Notes: generated by a model not told the origin, from the letters alone. DNA of 64,000 bases from Postechiella marina (GCF_039538365.1 NZ_BAABCA010000006.1:62001-126000), one strand, 5' to 3'; positions 9,166 through 18,805 are shown, counted from the stretch's first letter. A program made the numbers and translations.

Positions 9166-10020
9166 ATGATTTCAATTCTTATTCCAACTTTTAATTATAA
9201 CATTGTACCATTGGTTAATGAGTTATACAAACAAGTTACTAAAGAAAAAATTAATTTTGAAATTTTAGTTTATGATGACGGTTCGATTTCTGACATTAAT
9301 AAGAAAAATGAAGCCATAAACACTTTAAATAATTGCTTATTTAAAGTGTTACCAAATAATATTGGAAGAAGCGCTATTAGAAACTTACTTGGGCAAAATG
9401 CTAAATATGAAAATCTTTTATTTTTAGACGCCGACGTTTTTCCTTTTAATAAAAATTTTATAAAAAACTACATAAATCACCCTACCAATAATGTTGTATA
9501 TGGAGGTATTGTACAAACAAACAAACCTCCAAAAAAACCTAAAAAGCTAAGGTGGATTTACACTAAAAAGAGAGAACAATTTATAATTAACTCTGCAAAC
9601 TTCTTAATTTCGAAAGACACTTTTAACCAGTATTCGTTTGACGAAAGTTTAAAAAAATACGGTTGCGAAGATGTTTGCTTTTTTGAAGTACTAATTAATA
9701 ATAACATACAATTAAACCATATAAACAACCCTGTAGTACATTACGGAAATGATAACGCCAAAGTTTTTATAAAAAAAACAAATCAAGCCTTAGAAAACTT
9801 AATGCTTTTAATTGACGAAAATAAAATTAGTATAAATAAATACCAGGTTTCTAAATTACATAATAAGGTAAGTTACTTAAAACTAGATTTTTTTATATCT
9901 TTTGTTTTTAAATTAATAAAACCCTTACTTATAATAAACTTCAATTCTTCTTTTCCCTCTCTTATACTTTACGATTTTTATAGGTTAGGTTATTTTTGCA
10001 CCTTAAAAATAAAAAAATAA
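9166..10020 (+). CDS. Family 2 glycosyltransferase
   Basis: A 284-residue GT2 (GT-A fold) enzyme. It begins ISILIPTFNY, has a nucleotide-binding YDDGS at 36-40, the metal-binding DAD at 88-90 (LLFLDADVFP) and a catalytic-base candidate in YGCEDVCFF near 165-173. A basic, Pro-rich stretch (PPKKPKKLRW, 121-130) and a hydrophobic C-terminal region suggest membrane association. It should transfer a sugar to a lipid-linked glycan, but donor and acceptor cannot be told. Its TAA overlaps the ATG of the next gene (TAATG at 10018-10022), so the two are translationally coupled. Confidence 0.85.
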   Translation: MISILIPTFNYNIVPLVNELYKQVTKEKINFEILVYDDGSISDINKKNEAINTLNNCLFKVLPNNIGRSAIRNLLGQNAKYENLLFLDADVFPFNKNFIKNYINHPTNNVVYGGIVQTNKPPKKPKKLRWIYTKKREQFIINSANFLISKDTFNQYSFDESLKKYGCEDVCFFEVLINNNIQLNHINNPVVHYGNDNAKVFIKKTNQALENLMLLIDENKISINKYQVSKLHNKVSYLKLDFFISFVFKLIKPLLIINFNSSFPSLILYDFYRLGYFCTLKIKK

Positions 10021-10931
10021 TGCCTTTTTTTTCTGTAGTTATTCCGTTATACAATAAAGAAAAATACATTCTTAAAACTTTAGAGAGTGTCATAAATCAA
10101 ACTTTTATTGATTTTGAAATTATTGTTATTAATGATGGAAGCACCGATGGCAGTTTAAACCAGGTAAAAAAAATAAAAGATTCTAGGCTATTTACTTATT
10201 CTCAAGAAAACCATGGGCTTTCTGCTGCTAGAAATGTTGGGATAAAAAAAGCCAAATCTAATTACATTGCTCTTTTAGACGCTGATGATTTGTGGTGTGA
10301 AGATTATTTGCAGACTATTTTTAATATAATAAAACGTGATAACACATTAAAAATTATTGCTACCGCAGCAGAAACTTGCAAAGAAAACACTAAAATAAAT
10401 TTAAGAGCAGAAGTTTTTAACGAAAATCAGATTGTAACTCTATCAAATTATTTTAGCCTGAAACGAAATATTTTTACCCCAAGCTCTCTGGTTATCAAGA
10501 AAAATATTTTTGAATCCATTGGTTTTTTTGATGATAAAATAAATTATGGAGAGGAGGAAGATTTTTTTATAAGATGTTTTAGTTTATACCATATTACCCA
10601 TTACAAATCTGCTAAAGTTTATTATTTAACAGGTATAGAGGGCCAATTAACATCGCCAAATCAAGAAACAAAAAGAATAATTCCAGATTATACAAAGTAT
10701 TTAACTAATAAAAACGAACACAAACTCAAGCCTTATATTGACTTTATTTATTATAAATTAGTAGTACTATATAAAATGGAAAAAAATGATGTGCTTGTCA
10801 ATTTCTACAAAGCTAAAATTGATGTATCTAACCTTTCTTTTGAAAAAAAAATAAAATACTATTTACCTACTAAACTATTTTACTCTATTAAGAAAACTTA
10901 TATCTGGTTAAAAAGCTTTTCCCATTCCTGA
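10020..10931 (+). CDS. Family 2 glycosyltransferase
   Basis: A 303-residue GT2 enzyme starting MPFFSVVIPLYNK. It has NDGSTDGS at 38-45, the DxD motif in ALLDADDLW (Asp87/Asp89) and an acidic EEEDFF catalytic segment near 177-182. An upstream in-frame ATG at 9996 lies inside the preceding gene; the ATG at 10020, overlapping that gene's stop, is the natural start. The 3' end overlaps the convergent GT4 gene by 34 bp, with no room for a terminator. Confidence 0.85.
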   Translation: MPFFSVVIPLYNKEKYILKTLESVINQTFIDFEIIVINDGSTDGSLNQVKKIKDSRLFTYSQENHGLSAARNVGIKKAKSNYIALLDADDLWCEDYLQTIFNIIKRDNTLKIIATAAETCKENTKINLRAEVFNENQIVTLSNYFSLKRNIFTPSSLVIKKNIFESIGFFDDKINYGEEEDFFIRCFSLYHITHYKSAKVYYLTGIEGQLTSPNQETKRIIPDYTKYLTNKNEHKLKPYIDFIYYKLVVLYKMEKNDVLVNFYKAKIDVSNLSFEKKIKYYLPTKLFYSIKKTYIWLKSFSHS

Positions 10932-11968
10932 ATTACTTTATCTTCTAAAAAAACTTCAAGACCTAGAGAAGTATTCTTTTTAATTTCATTATATAAAAAA
11001 TTATCAAGCAGCTTATTAAGAGCCAAGGTAAAGTCTTCTTCATTTTGATTATCGACCAAGAACCCATTTACATTATTCTTAATAATTTCGCTGGGCCCAC
11101 TTTTACAATTAAAAGCTACTACTGGTACGTTTAAAGTTAAAGCTTCTAGCAATACCATTGGAAAACCTTCTACTTTACTCGTTAAAGCTAAGGCCTTAGC
11201 ATTTTTAATTAAATTAAATGGATTGTCTCTAAAAGCTAGAAACACCACGTCATTATTTAATTGCAAATTTATTATTAACGACCTAAGTCTTTTTTTTTCT
11301 GGCCCATCTCCAAGAATTAATAATTTTATGCCTTGTTGGTGCAAGTTAGAATTATAATAACTTCTTATTAACTTATCAAACTGTTTAATATTGGTTAACC
11401 TACCAACCCCTATGACATAATCGCCATAATTACTTTTTGACTCTTTAGACAAATCAATATCATCAAAATTTAAAAAATTATAGATAGTAACACTTTCTAA
11501 TTTTAACTTAGAGTATAAGTATTCTTCTATTGTTTTACAAACAGTAACAAAAGTTCTATTTTTTGCATGTGGATAAATAGCTAACCAAGGCTTACTTAAA
11601 AAGGAGAAATAATACTCTAACCTATAATTATGTATACAATAAATTACATGAGAAGCATTAAATATAAACTTAGAAAATATAACTTCTTTAAAAAACTTAT
11701 CTCTAAGTCTGTGATCTATAATATAATCGAAGGTGTTTTCTTTAAAAAACTGTCTTAATTTAATAAACGCTTTTATTCTATTATGCTTAAGCTTAATTAA
11801 ACCAAAATTATATAAATGCCCATTATATGAATAATTAATTATATCCTGCATAGAAAAAACAGTAACCTCATGGCCCTTTTTACTTAACGCAATAGACATG
11901 TTAGCTGCTACTTTTTCTGCTCCACCAGAACTTAAACTATCTGTTAAAATGCATATTTTTTTAGTCAT
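10898..11968 (-). CDS. Family 4 glycosyltransferase
   Basis: A 356-residue GT-B enzyme. The N-terminal half begins KICILTDSLSSGGAEKV, the acceptor-domain signature of GT4. The C-terminal half carries VIGVGRLTNIKQFDKLI, LLILGDGPEKKRL and EGFPMVLLEAL, the last holding the Glu that contacts the donor nucleotide sugar. A retaining transferase for glycan assembly is expected; the sugar is unknown. The ATG at 11968 overlaps the stop of the phosphoethanolamine-transferase gene by 8 bp, so it is probably the last gene of the operon running left from about 16.1 kb. A longer in-frame start at 11992 would overlap further and adds nothing conserved. Confidence 0.88.
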   Translation of the reverse strand: MTKKICILTDSLSSGGAEKVAANMSIALSKKGHEVTVFSMQDIINYSYNGHLYNFGLIKLKHNRIKAFIKLRQFFKENTFDYIIDHRLRDKFFKEVIFSKFIFNASHVIYCIHNYRLEYYFSFLSKPWLAIYPHAKNRTFVTVCKTIEEYLYSKLKLESVTIYNFLNFDDIDLSKESKSNYGDYVIGVGRLTNIKQFDKLIRSYYNSNLHQQGIKLLILGDGPEKKRLRSLIINLQLNNDVVFLAFRDNPFNLIKNAKALALTSKVEGFPMVLLEALTLNVPVVAFNCKSGPSEIIKNNVNGFLVDNQNEEDFTLALNKLLDNFLYNEIKKNTSLGLEVFLEDKVIQEWEKLFNQI

Positions 11969-13517
11969 TTTGTTTAACAAACTCTTTATCAAAATCTATT
12001 GCATTTACAACTTTACGATTTCTAGGTTTAAATTTTGAAGAAAATATGCTATGTTCAACCTGCATACTTTTATGTAATACACCAAATACATGACCTACAG
12101 ACTCATAAGTATGATCTGCCATAAATTTTCTATTGGGTATGTATTGAAAGTCTTTTGGATACTCAAAGTTATTAGAGGTCCAAAGAAGAAATGGAATTTT
12201 AAACATAGTAGCAGTTAAGCGTTCTTCATTTCTTCCAAAAAAATCTGTACCCTCATCATATAGGTTTTCACCATGGTCTGAAAGATACACTAAAGCACTC
12301 TTTTTACCACTTCCTTTTAGCTTATCTATTAAAGTGTGTACAATATAATCGTTATAATAAACTGCGTTATCATAATGATTTAAAATCTTTTCTTCTTTTG
12401 ATAAATTTAATTGCTCTTTACCATACTTTTTAAAGGCTTCAGGATATCTTTTGTTGTAATCAAAGTGAGTTCCAATTAGCCTTACAAACACAGCCTTTTT
12501 ACCCGGCTTTTTTAAAATTTCGCTATAATCTGGTAACAAAACGCCATCTAAAGTTGTGCTATGTTTATCAATATTATGATTAAAAAACTTAAACTCTTTT
12601 GACCGAGACGCAATTTTACTTGTTACATTATCATGATAACTAATTGGTCGTTGGTTAGACAACCAGTAAGTATTATACCCTGCAGCATTAAAAACTTCAA
12701 CAATATTATATTGTTCTTCTTGTTTATTACTTACATCTATGGATGTTAATATTTTAGGCATAGCCTTTAAAGTTAACACATCTGATGAAACTACGTTTTC
12801 AAATATAAACAGACTGTCTTTAATAGAATTAAGTAACGGTGTATTCTCTCGCTTATACCCATAAATTTGCATATGTGTTCTTACTGTAGATTCTCCCAAA
12901 ACAAAAACTAGCACCTCATTATTTGAAGTTATTACCAAATCTTGACTATCTATATTCTCATTAAATTTCGTATTGTTTTGTAAGTCTACATAACCGTAAA
13001 CACCTCTTACAATATTATGATACACATTACTTTCTATAAATCCTGTATACTTTAAACCAAAACAAACAGCTAAAAAACCCAGCACACCAACTATAACATT
13101 CTTAAAACCAAATACTTTAAACTTATATTTTTTTATTTTAAAAAACAATACAACCCCAACTATAAAAAATAATACAATAGGCAGACTAACATAAGAAGAT
13201 ACAAACTCATTCAATTCACCTTTATTTGACTCTAAAAGTAGGTACATAAACGAAGATGAAAAATTTGAAGAAATTGCCATATAAGAAACGGTCTCTAAAA
13301 CAACATAGCTAACATAAAATAAACTAACTAAGTTAATTAAGCCATTCCCTTTAATACTAGCTGCATAAAATAGAAAGACAACACCTATAAAAAAAACAAC
13401 ATCCTCTACAATATCTTGTAAATCAAACAGTTTCCAATCTATAAACAAAGTCAAAAAAAGATATTTACATAATAAAGGAAAACTTAAAACAAGTATAATT
13501 TTAAAATTTTTTATCAT
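11961..13517 (-). CDS. Phosphoethanolamine transferase-like membrane enzyme
   Basis: A 518-residue alkaline-phosphatase-superfamily enzyme. Hydrophobic segments lie near 8-28, 40-55, 60-80, 112-127 and 140-158, then a periplasmic catalytic domain from about 195. The metal/nucleophile motif is LGESTVRTHMQIYGY: Glu209 should bind zinc and Thr211 carry the covalent intermediate, as in EptA/EptC/CptA. YLSDHGENLYDEG later in the chain supplies the second metal-site Asp and His. It should move phosphoethanolamine from phosphatidylethanolamine to lipid A, core sugar or another glycan. It overlaps the upstream flippase gene by 17 bp and the downstream GT4 by 8 bp, so it belongs to this glycan operon. 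Confidence 0.85.
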   Translation of the reverse strand: MIKNFKIILVLSFPLLCKYLFLTLFIDWKLFDLQDIVEDVVFFIGVVFLFYAASIKGNGLINLVSLFYVSYVVLETVSYMAISSNFSSSFMYLLLESNKGELNEFVSSYVSLPIVLFFIVGVVLFFKIKKYKFKVFGFKNVIVGVLGFLAVCFGLKYTGFIESNVYHNIVRGVYGYVDLQNNTKFNENIDSQDLVITSNNEVLVFVLGESTVRTHMQIYGYKRENTPLLNSIKDSLFIFENVVSSDVLTLKAMPKILTSIDVSNKQEEQYNIVEVFNAAGYNTYWLSNQRPISYHDNVTSKIASRSKEFKFFNHNIDKHSTTLDGVLLPDYSEILKKPGKKAVFVRLIGTHFDYNKRYPEAFKKYGKEQLNLSKEEKILNHYDNAVYYNDYIVHTLIDKLKGSGKKSALVYLSDHGENLYDEGTDFFGRNEERLTATMFKIPFLLWTSNNFEYPKDFQYIPNRKFMADHTYESVGHVFGVLHKSMQVEHSIFSSKFKPRNRKVVNAIDFDKEFVKQND

Positions 13518-14799
13518 TTCGTTTTAAATAAGTTTCATTCTTAAAATATATAAAAACACCAACTGTTATTAAGTATAATATTGAACTTAAAATATACGCA
13601 TAAAAAACTCCCTCAAGTTTAAATATTTCAATAAAATATAAACTAAAAATATAAAATGATATATACAATATAGAATCGCTAATAAAATAAAATGCTACCA
13701 TTTTTTTAGCATGAAATTGATAGGCTAAAGAAAAAGCAATAATTTTAATAAAATCTCCAATAAACTGTAAATGAAAAAATTGTTCTATAGATTTAAACTC
13801 ATTTGTTAAAAATATTTTAATTAACAAACTTCTTAACAAAAACATAGAAGTGAATAAAACACATGCTAAAGGTATTATATACATAAAGTATGTTTTCATT
13901 ATCTTAGAGTACCCTAAAATAGTTTTATTTACAGACAGTTTTGGCAGTAAATACAACGTAAAAAGCGATGAAAAAAAAACCATATAAAATGCAGATATTT
14001 TATTTACTGCTTCCCATAAGCCTGCTGTTTCTGAATTAAAATCTGATATAATTTTATTTCGAATAAACAAATAAGCTAAACTTATTAATATTGATGAATA
14101 AGTTGCCATTATTAAATAAACAGAAATAGACTTTAAAAAAACAATAGATACGTTTTTAATATTTACAAAAACTTTTAACAAATGGTATCTAACCTCTTTA
14201 AAAATTAGACTTACCACAAAGGTTAAAATTGGTATTATTACACTTGCTAACAACGCGCCCTTTAAACCCCAATAATATATTAAAAGTACGGTAAACAAAG
14301 CATTAAAAAGGTTTGTAATAGTTACTATTACTGTATAAAGCTTAAGTTTTTGCAATCCATTTAATATGTAAATAATTACAAAATTTAAAGATACAAAAGG
14401 CAAACAAACCCCTAAATATTTTAAAACATAAGCTAACGAAGCATCTTTAAGAATAAAAACACTTAAAAAATCTGAAAAACAAAATAAACACAAGCCTAAA
14501 ATTAAAGATATAGCCAAACACATACCAATAACAGAAGTTATAATTAGGTCTAACTTTTTACTATCTTTTTTACTCTCTGCAACGTATTTAATTATACCAC
14601 TTTGAAACCCTGTAGCAGAGACACCCAAAATTCCTTGAAGTAAATTTTTAAAATTCCCAACAATAGCATAACCAGATGGCCCCAAGTAAATAGCACTAAT
14701 TTTAGAAATAATAAAAGAAGAAATAAGCTTTCCAAAAACAACAAGACTGTTATAGGAAAAAACTTTAAAAAATGTATTACTTAATATTTTATTTAACAC
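13501..14799 (-). CDS. Polysaccharide flippase (Wzx/MVF-like), second of a tandem pair
   Basis: A 432-residue, very hydrophobic protein with about 12 predicted membrane segments and the N-terminal pattern of O-antigen/ECA flippases (ISAIYLGPSGYAIVGNFKN near 34-52). It should translocate an undecaprenyl-linked glycan across the inner membrane. It is the same length as, and clearly similar to, the gene upstream (14814-16112), for example near GLWEAVNKISAFYMVFFSSLFTLYLLP, so the two are paralogues. The start is a GTG at 14799, 14 bp after the previous stop; no in-frame ATG is available nearby. Codons are very A/T-rich. Confidence 0.85.
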   Translation of the reverse strand: MLNKILSNTFFKVFSYNSLVVFGKLISSFIISKISAIYLGPSGYAIVGNFKNLLQGILGVSATGFQSGIIKYVAESKKDSKKLDLIITSVIGMCLAISLILGLCLFCFSDFLSVFILKDASLAYVLKYLGVCLPFVSLNFVIIYILNGLQKLKLYTVIVTITNLFNALFTVLLIYYWGLKGALLASVIIPILTFVVSLIFKEVRYHLLKVFVNIKNVSIVFLKSISVYLIMATYSSILISLAYLFIRNKIISDFNSETAGLWEAVNKISAFYMVFFSSLFTLYLLPKLSVNKTILGYSKIMKTYFMYIIPLACVLFTSMFLLRSLLIKIFLTNEFKSIEQFFHLQFIGDFIKIIAFSLAYQFHAKKMVAFYFISDSILYISFYIFSLYFIEIFKLEGVFYAYILSSILYLITVGVFIYFKNETYLKRNDKKF

Positions 14800-14813
14800 C
14801 TTAACATTACATT

Positions 14814-16112
14814 CTATTTAGAGTCGCTTTCAACCCCAAAAAGGGAACTACTAAATATCATTAAAATAACTGCATAATACAACATATAACTCACAAAATG
14901 GCCAATTACAGCTCCTTTAACACCATATATATCTATAAAATAGACACTTGTAAGGTATAATATTAAAACAAAAAAAGCTTCGGTTATAACAAAGTGCCAA
15001 AACATTTTTTTTGCCAAAAACTGGTATGCTATTACTAAAGATAAAACTCTTATAAAATCGCCTAACAATTGCCATAAAAATAAATCTTCTACAGGTTTAA
15101 AATCTGAAGAAAAAATTAAATCGATAACATAAGATCTAGATAAATATATAACAATTAAAACGACACTAAAAGCAGGTATAATAGCTTTATACAAAGTAAG
15201 CACCTCTTTTCTAAACTCTTTAACACTTACTATTTCTGAAAATCGAGGAAGTATGTAAAGTGTCATTAAAGTACCTATAAACATAGAGTAATACTTAGAA
15301 ATACGCGTTATGGCTTCCCAAAAACCAGCCTCTTTATATCCAATGTTATCTATAATATACGAGCGAATTGCTAATGCTATTAAAGGCACAATTACAGCCG
15401 AAAACAAAGCTATAATTGAATTAGGACTCATTTGTTTAAAAGTATCTAAACTAATATTTTTAACCTGTATTAAACCAACTAAACTTCGTCTATTAATAAT
15501 ACCAACCAACGTTATTAAAAACACTAAAGACTCTGCTATTACAACAGATATTAATGCGCCATCAAGCTCTCTTTGATATATTAAAAGCAACGCTATAGTT
15601 ACACCTAAAACCTGACCAATAATATTAATTATTATAAGAATTTTATACTTAGAAAACCCATTCATAATCGAAAACACAAACATGTTTAAAGAATAAAAAG
15701 GCAAGGCTATGGCAAAAATCTTTATAACATAATCATAGTTATTATAGGTTGGAAAAATAAACTCGTTAATAAGACTAGCATTAAAATAACAGAAAAAAGA
15801 AGCTAATATGGTAGCAATAAAGCCCAAATAAAACACTGTAGAGATGGTTTTACTTAGTTGTAAGGCGTCTTCTTTAAATTTAGATATCTGTTTTACTACA
15901 CCATTATACAAGCCTAAAACAGATAGTGTTTGGGTAGAACTTACAAAGTTTTGTAAATTACCTATAAGCGCTAAACCTTCTACTCCAATAAATATAGCTA
16001 TAGCTTTAGATGTTAATAAACCTGCAATAACCCTAGCAAAAACAGCTGCCATTTTTAAAGACATTATTTTAACTAGAACATTAGTGTTTATATAATCTAT
16101 AAGTTTTTTCAA
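14814..16112 (-). CDS. Polysaccharide flippase (Wzx/MVF-like), first of a tandem pair
   Basis: A 432-residue membrane protein of the Wzx/MVF group with about 12 hydrophobic segments. Family wording includes AIAIFIGVEGLALIGNLQNF near 37-56 and GFWEAITRISKYYSMFIGTLMTLYILPR near 255-282. Its paralogue follows after 14 bp. The longest frame starts at a TTG at 16112. An ATG at 16064 would remove 16 residues, but the paralogue aligns beyond that point, so I keep the longer form. This is the first gene of a leftward operon (flippase, flippase, phosphoethanolamine transferase, GT4). A -7-like box lies 73 bp upstream. Confidence 0.82.
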   Translation of the reverse strand: MKKLIDYINTNVLVKIMSLKMAAVFARVIAGLLTSKAIAIFIGVEGLALIGNLQNFVSSTQTLSVLGLYNGVVKQISKFKEDALQLSKTISTVFYLGFIATILASFFCYFNASLINEFIFPTYNNYDYVIKIFAIALPFYSLNMFVFSIMNGFSKYKILIIINIIGQVLGVTIALLLIYQRELDGALISVVIAESLVFLITLVGIINRRSLVGLIQVKNISLDTFKQMSPNSIIALFSAVIVPLIALAIRSYIIDNIGYKEAGFWEAITRISKYYSMFIGTLMTLYILPRFSEIVSVKEFRKEVLTLYKAIIPAFSVVLIVIYLSRSYVIDLIFSSDFKPVEDLFLWQLLGDFIRVLSLVIAYQFLAKKMFWHFVITEAFFVLILYLTSVYFIDIYGVKGAVIGHFVSYMLYYAVILMIFSSSLFGVESDSK

Positions 16113-16184
16113 TATTTTGAGATACTATTATTTCTTGAAAAATTATGATTTAATATTTACAGTTATTACCATAAATTGAGAGTT

Positions 16185-16192
16185 CAAATATA
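16185..16192 (-). promoter_or_regulatory. Candidate -7 box of the glycan operon
   Basis: On the minus strand this reads TATATTTG, a full match to TAnnTTTG, 73 bp before the flippase start. No clear TTG lies at the expected -33 distance, so this is only a candidate. Confidence 0.3.
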
Positions 16193-16263
16193 CAAAATGA
16201 ATTAACTTATAAACTTTTATTTCATTTTACATAAATTATAATGCCATTATTTATTTCGAATTA

Positions 16264-16497
16264 CTATCCTTTTTTATATGATTTTACCAAATAAAAAATA
16301 TTAATACCAAATATAGCTCCGTTAGTTATTATAATAGGCATAGACTGAATGAAACCCCCATAAACAACAAATAGTAAACACCCAAAGGTATTTACTATTC
16401 GTAATTTTGTTACCGATTTCATTAAAAATGAAATAAGTACAGTAGCCATAGCGGTGTAACCCAACCATTCTACAACCAACACTCCTAAGAGTGTCAT
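16264..16497 (-). CDS. Small YgjV-like inner-membrane protein
   Basis: A 77-residue protein with two to three hydrophobic helices (about 4-25, 33-51, 52-72) and a basic C-terminus (KSYKKG). Length and the pattern MKSVTKLRIVNTFGCLLFVVYG resemble the YgjV/Imp small membrane family; no biochemical role is established. Its ATG overlaps the typA stop (TAATG at 16499-16495), so it is translationally coupled to typA. Confidence 0.6.
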   Translation of the reverse strand: MTLLGVLVVEWLGYTAMATVLISFLMKSVTKLRIVNTFGCLLFVVYGGFIQSMPIIITNGAIFGINIFYLVKSYKKG

Positions 16498-18296
16498 TAT
16501 ATCGTTTTATTTCTTTTACGATCTACTTCTGTTAACCAAATTTTACGTAAACGTAAGTGGTTTGGTGTAACCTCTACGTATTCGTCTTTTTGAATATATT
16601 CTAAAGCTTCTTCTAACGAGAATTTAATAGCTGGTACAATTTTAGCCTTATCATCTGCTCCAGAAGAACGTACGTTACTTAACTTTTTAGTTTTAGTTAC
16701 GTTAACTGTCATATCATCGCCACGAGAGTTTTCTCCAATTACTTGACCTTCGTAAATATCTTCTCCTGGATCTACAAAAAACTTACCTCTATCTTGTAAT
16801 TTATCAATAGAATAAGGAATTGCTTGACCTTTCTCCATAGATACTAACGATCCATTTTGACGTTCTGGAATACCTCCTTTTAATGGTTGGTACTCTTTAA
16901 AACGGTGCGCCATAATAGCTTCACCAGCAGTAGCTGTTAATAATTGGTTACGTAACCCAATAATACCTCTAGAAGGTACAATAAACTCACAAACCATTCT
17001 ATCTCCTTTAGCCTCCATGCTTAACATTTCACCTTTACGTAGCGTAACCATTTCGATAGCTTTACCAGAAACAGTTTCTGGCAAATCAATAGTCATTTCC
17101 TCTACAGGCTCACATTTAACACCATCAATTTCTTTAATAATAACTTGAGGTTGTCCAATTTGAAGCTCGTAACCTTCACGACGCATAGTTTCTATTAAAA
17201 CCGATAAGTGTAATACACCACGACCAAAAACTAAAAATTTATCGGCACTATCTGTTTCATTTACACGTAGAGCTAAGTTTTTCTCAAGCTCTTTGTTTAA
17301 ACGGTCTTTAATATGTCTAGATGTTACAAACTTACCGTCTTGCCCAAAGAAAGGCGAATCGTTAATTGTAAATAACATGCTCATTGTAGGCTCATCAATA
17401 GCAATTGTTTTAAGTCCTTCAGGGTTTTCAAAATCGGCAACAGTATCACCTATTTCAAAACCTTCAAGACCAACAATAGCACAAATATCACCAGTTTGTA
17501 CTTCTTCTACTTTTAAACGTCCTAAACCTTCAAAAACATGAAGTTCTTTAATTTTATTTTTAACAATAGAACCATCTCTTTTTACTAAAGATATGTTTTG
17601 TCCTACTTTAAGTTCGCCTCTTGTTAATCTACCAATAGCAATTCTTCCTGTAAAAGAAGAGAAATCTAAAGATGTAATTAACATTTGCGTAGTACCTTCT
17701 TCAATTTTTGGTTCTGGAATATGGTCTATAACCATGTCTAATAGTGGCTCAATGTTTTCGGTTTCATTCTTCCAATCATCACTCATCCAGTTATTCTTAG
17801 CAGAACCGTATACTGTAGGGAAATCCAACTGCCATTCTTCTGCACCTAATTCAAACATTAAATCGAACACTTTTTCGTGTACTTCGTCTGGTGTACAGTT
17901 TTCTTTATCAACTTTATTTACTACCACACAAGGTTTTAATCCTAAATCGATTGCTTTTTGTAATACAAAACGCGTTTGTGGCATTGGTCCTTCAAAAGCA
18001 TCAACCAATAATAAAACACCATCGGCCATGTTTAAAACACGCTCTACTTCTCCACCAAAATCGGCGTGACCAGGAGTATCGATAATATTAATCTTAGTGT
18101 CCTTATAAATTACAGATACGTTTTTAGAGGTAATAGTAATTCCTCTTTCACGTTCTAAATCGTTATTATCAAGAATTAAATCACCAGTATTTTCGTTTTC
18201 ACGAAATAACTGACAGTGATACATAATTTTATCAACCAAGGTAGTTTTACCGTGATCTACGTGTGCAATAATTGCAATATTTTTAATAGTAGCCAT
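16497..18296 (-). CDS. typA: Ribosome-associated translational GTPase TypA/BipA
   Basis: A 599-residue GTPase. G1 is AHVDHGKT near 10-17, G2 lies in the RERGITI region near 48, G3 is DTPGHADF near 72-79 and G4 is NKVDKEN near 126. These are followed by the beta-barrel domain II, EF-G-like domains III/V and the TypA-specific C-terminal domain (VRSSGADDKAKIVP and later). Full length for the family. TypA binds the 70S ribosome and supports ribosome assembly and stress or low-temperature growth. It has a perfect -7 box upstream and a small membrane gene coupled downstream. Confidence 0.97.
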   Translation of the reverse strand: MATIKNIAIIAHVDHGKTTLVDKIMYHCQLFRENENTGDLILDNNDLERERGITITSKNVSVIYKDTKINIIDTPGHADFGGEVERVLNMADGVLLLVDAFEGPMPQTRFVLQKAIDLGLKPCVVVNKVDKENCTPDEVHEKVFDLMFELGAEEWQLDFPTVYGSAKNNWMSDDWKNETENIEPLLDMVIDHIPEPKIEEGTTQMLITSLDFSSFTGRIAIGRLTRGELKVGQNISLVKRDGSIVKNKIKELHVFEGLGRLKVEEVQTGDICAIVGLEGFEIGDTVADFENPEGLKTIAIDEPTMSMLFTINDSPFFGQDGKFVTSRHIKDRLNKELEKNLALRVNETDSADKFLVFGRGVLHLSVLIETMRREGYELQIGQPQVIIKEIDGVKCEPVEEMTIDLPETVSGKAIEMVTLRKGEMLSMEAKGDRMVCEFIVPSRGIIGLRNQLLTATAGEAIMAHRFKEYQPLKGGIPERQNGSLVSMEKGQAIPYSIDKLQDRGKFFVDPGEDIYEGQVIGENSRGDDMTVNVTKTKKLSNVRSSGADDKAKIVPAIKFSLEEALEYIQKDEYVEVTPNHLRLRKIWLTEVDRKRNKTI

Positions 18297-18319
18297 AATT
18301 GTGCCTTATTTTAAGCCTG

Positions 18320-18327
18320 CAAAGGTA
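18320..18327 (-). promoter_or_regulatory. Candidate -7 box of typA
   Basis: On the minus strand this reads TACCTTTG, an exact TAnnTTTG match 24 bp upstream of the typA ATG. No TTG is seen at the usual -33 distance. Confidence 0.5.
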
Positions 18328-18439
18328 CATGTTATTTAGTTAATTATATGTTATAATTTAAAGGTTTTATAATAATTTAAACTCAATTTCGTTAAATTTA
18401 TAGTTCTAGCCAATCTCTCAACAATAAAAACCTTAAATT

Positions 18440-18799
18440 ATGTCCCTAATTAATAGATACACCAAGTATATACCATACCTTTATTTTATTATAGTTACAG
18501 CTTGTTGGTTTACAGCTGTTAACAAAACAGAAGGCATTACTGCTTTTCCTATTTTAATACTAGCAATTCCATTTTTATGGCAACTTATTAAACCTAATAA
18601 AACTTTAAACTTTTCTTTAGGTATAACATTTATGTGTTTGTCATCGTACTTAATAATAGCACATTTAGCACATATTGTAAATGCTGCATCGTTTATTTTA
18701 TCTGCTACAAATATGTCTATATTCGGTTGGATTTTTGTTTTAGCTAATTTTATTATGGCCCTTTGGATTATTAGAAATAGTATTAAAACTAGCTTTTAA
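18440..18799 (+). CDS. Four-helix membrane protein of unknown function
   Basis: A 119-residue protein with four clear hydrophobic segments (about 11-27, 34-50, 58-82, 90-112) and a short basic tail. I do not recognise the family. It lies immediately upstream of kdsA in the same direction (33 bp), but kdsA has its own -7 box in that gap, so co-transcription is only partial at most. Start ATG at 18440. Confidence 0.7.
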   Translation: MSLINRYTKYIPYLYFIIVTACWFTAVNKTEGITAFPILILAIPFLWQLIKPNKTLNFSLGITFMCLSSYLIIAHLAHIVNAASFILSATNMSIFGWIFVLANFIMALWIIRNSIKTSF

Positions 18800-18805
18800 T
18801 TTAAC

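Noticed and set aside
15310..16095. Two plus-strand open frames within the flippase gene
   Set aside because: Shadows of a long hydrophobic gene; no start context or recognisable domain.
17593..18069. 158-codon open frame on the plus strand
   Set aside because: It is entirely antisense to the GTPase domain of typA, has low-complexity Ser/Asn composition and no family features; a shadow of a highly expressed gene.
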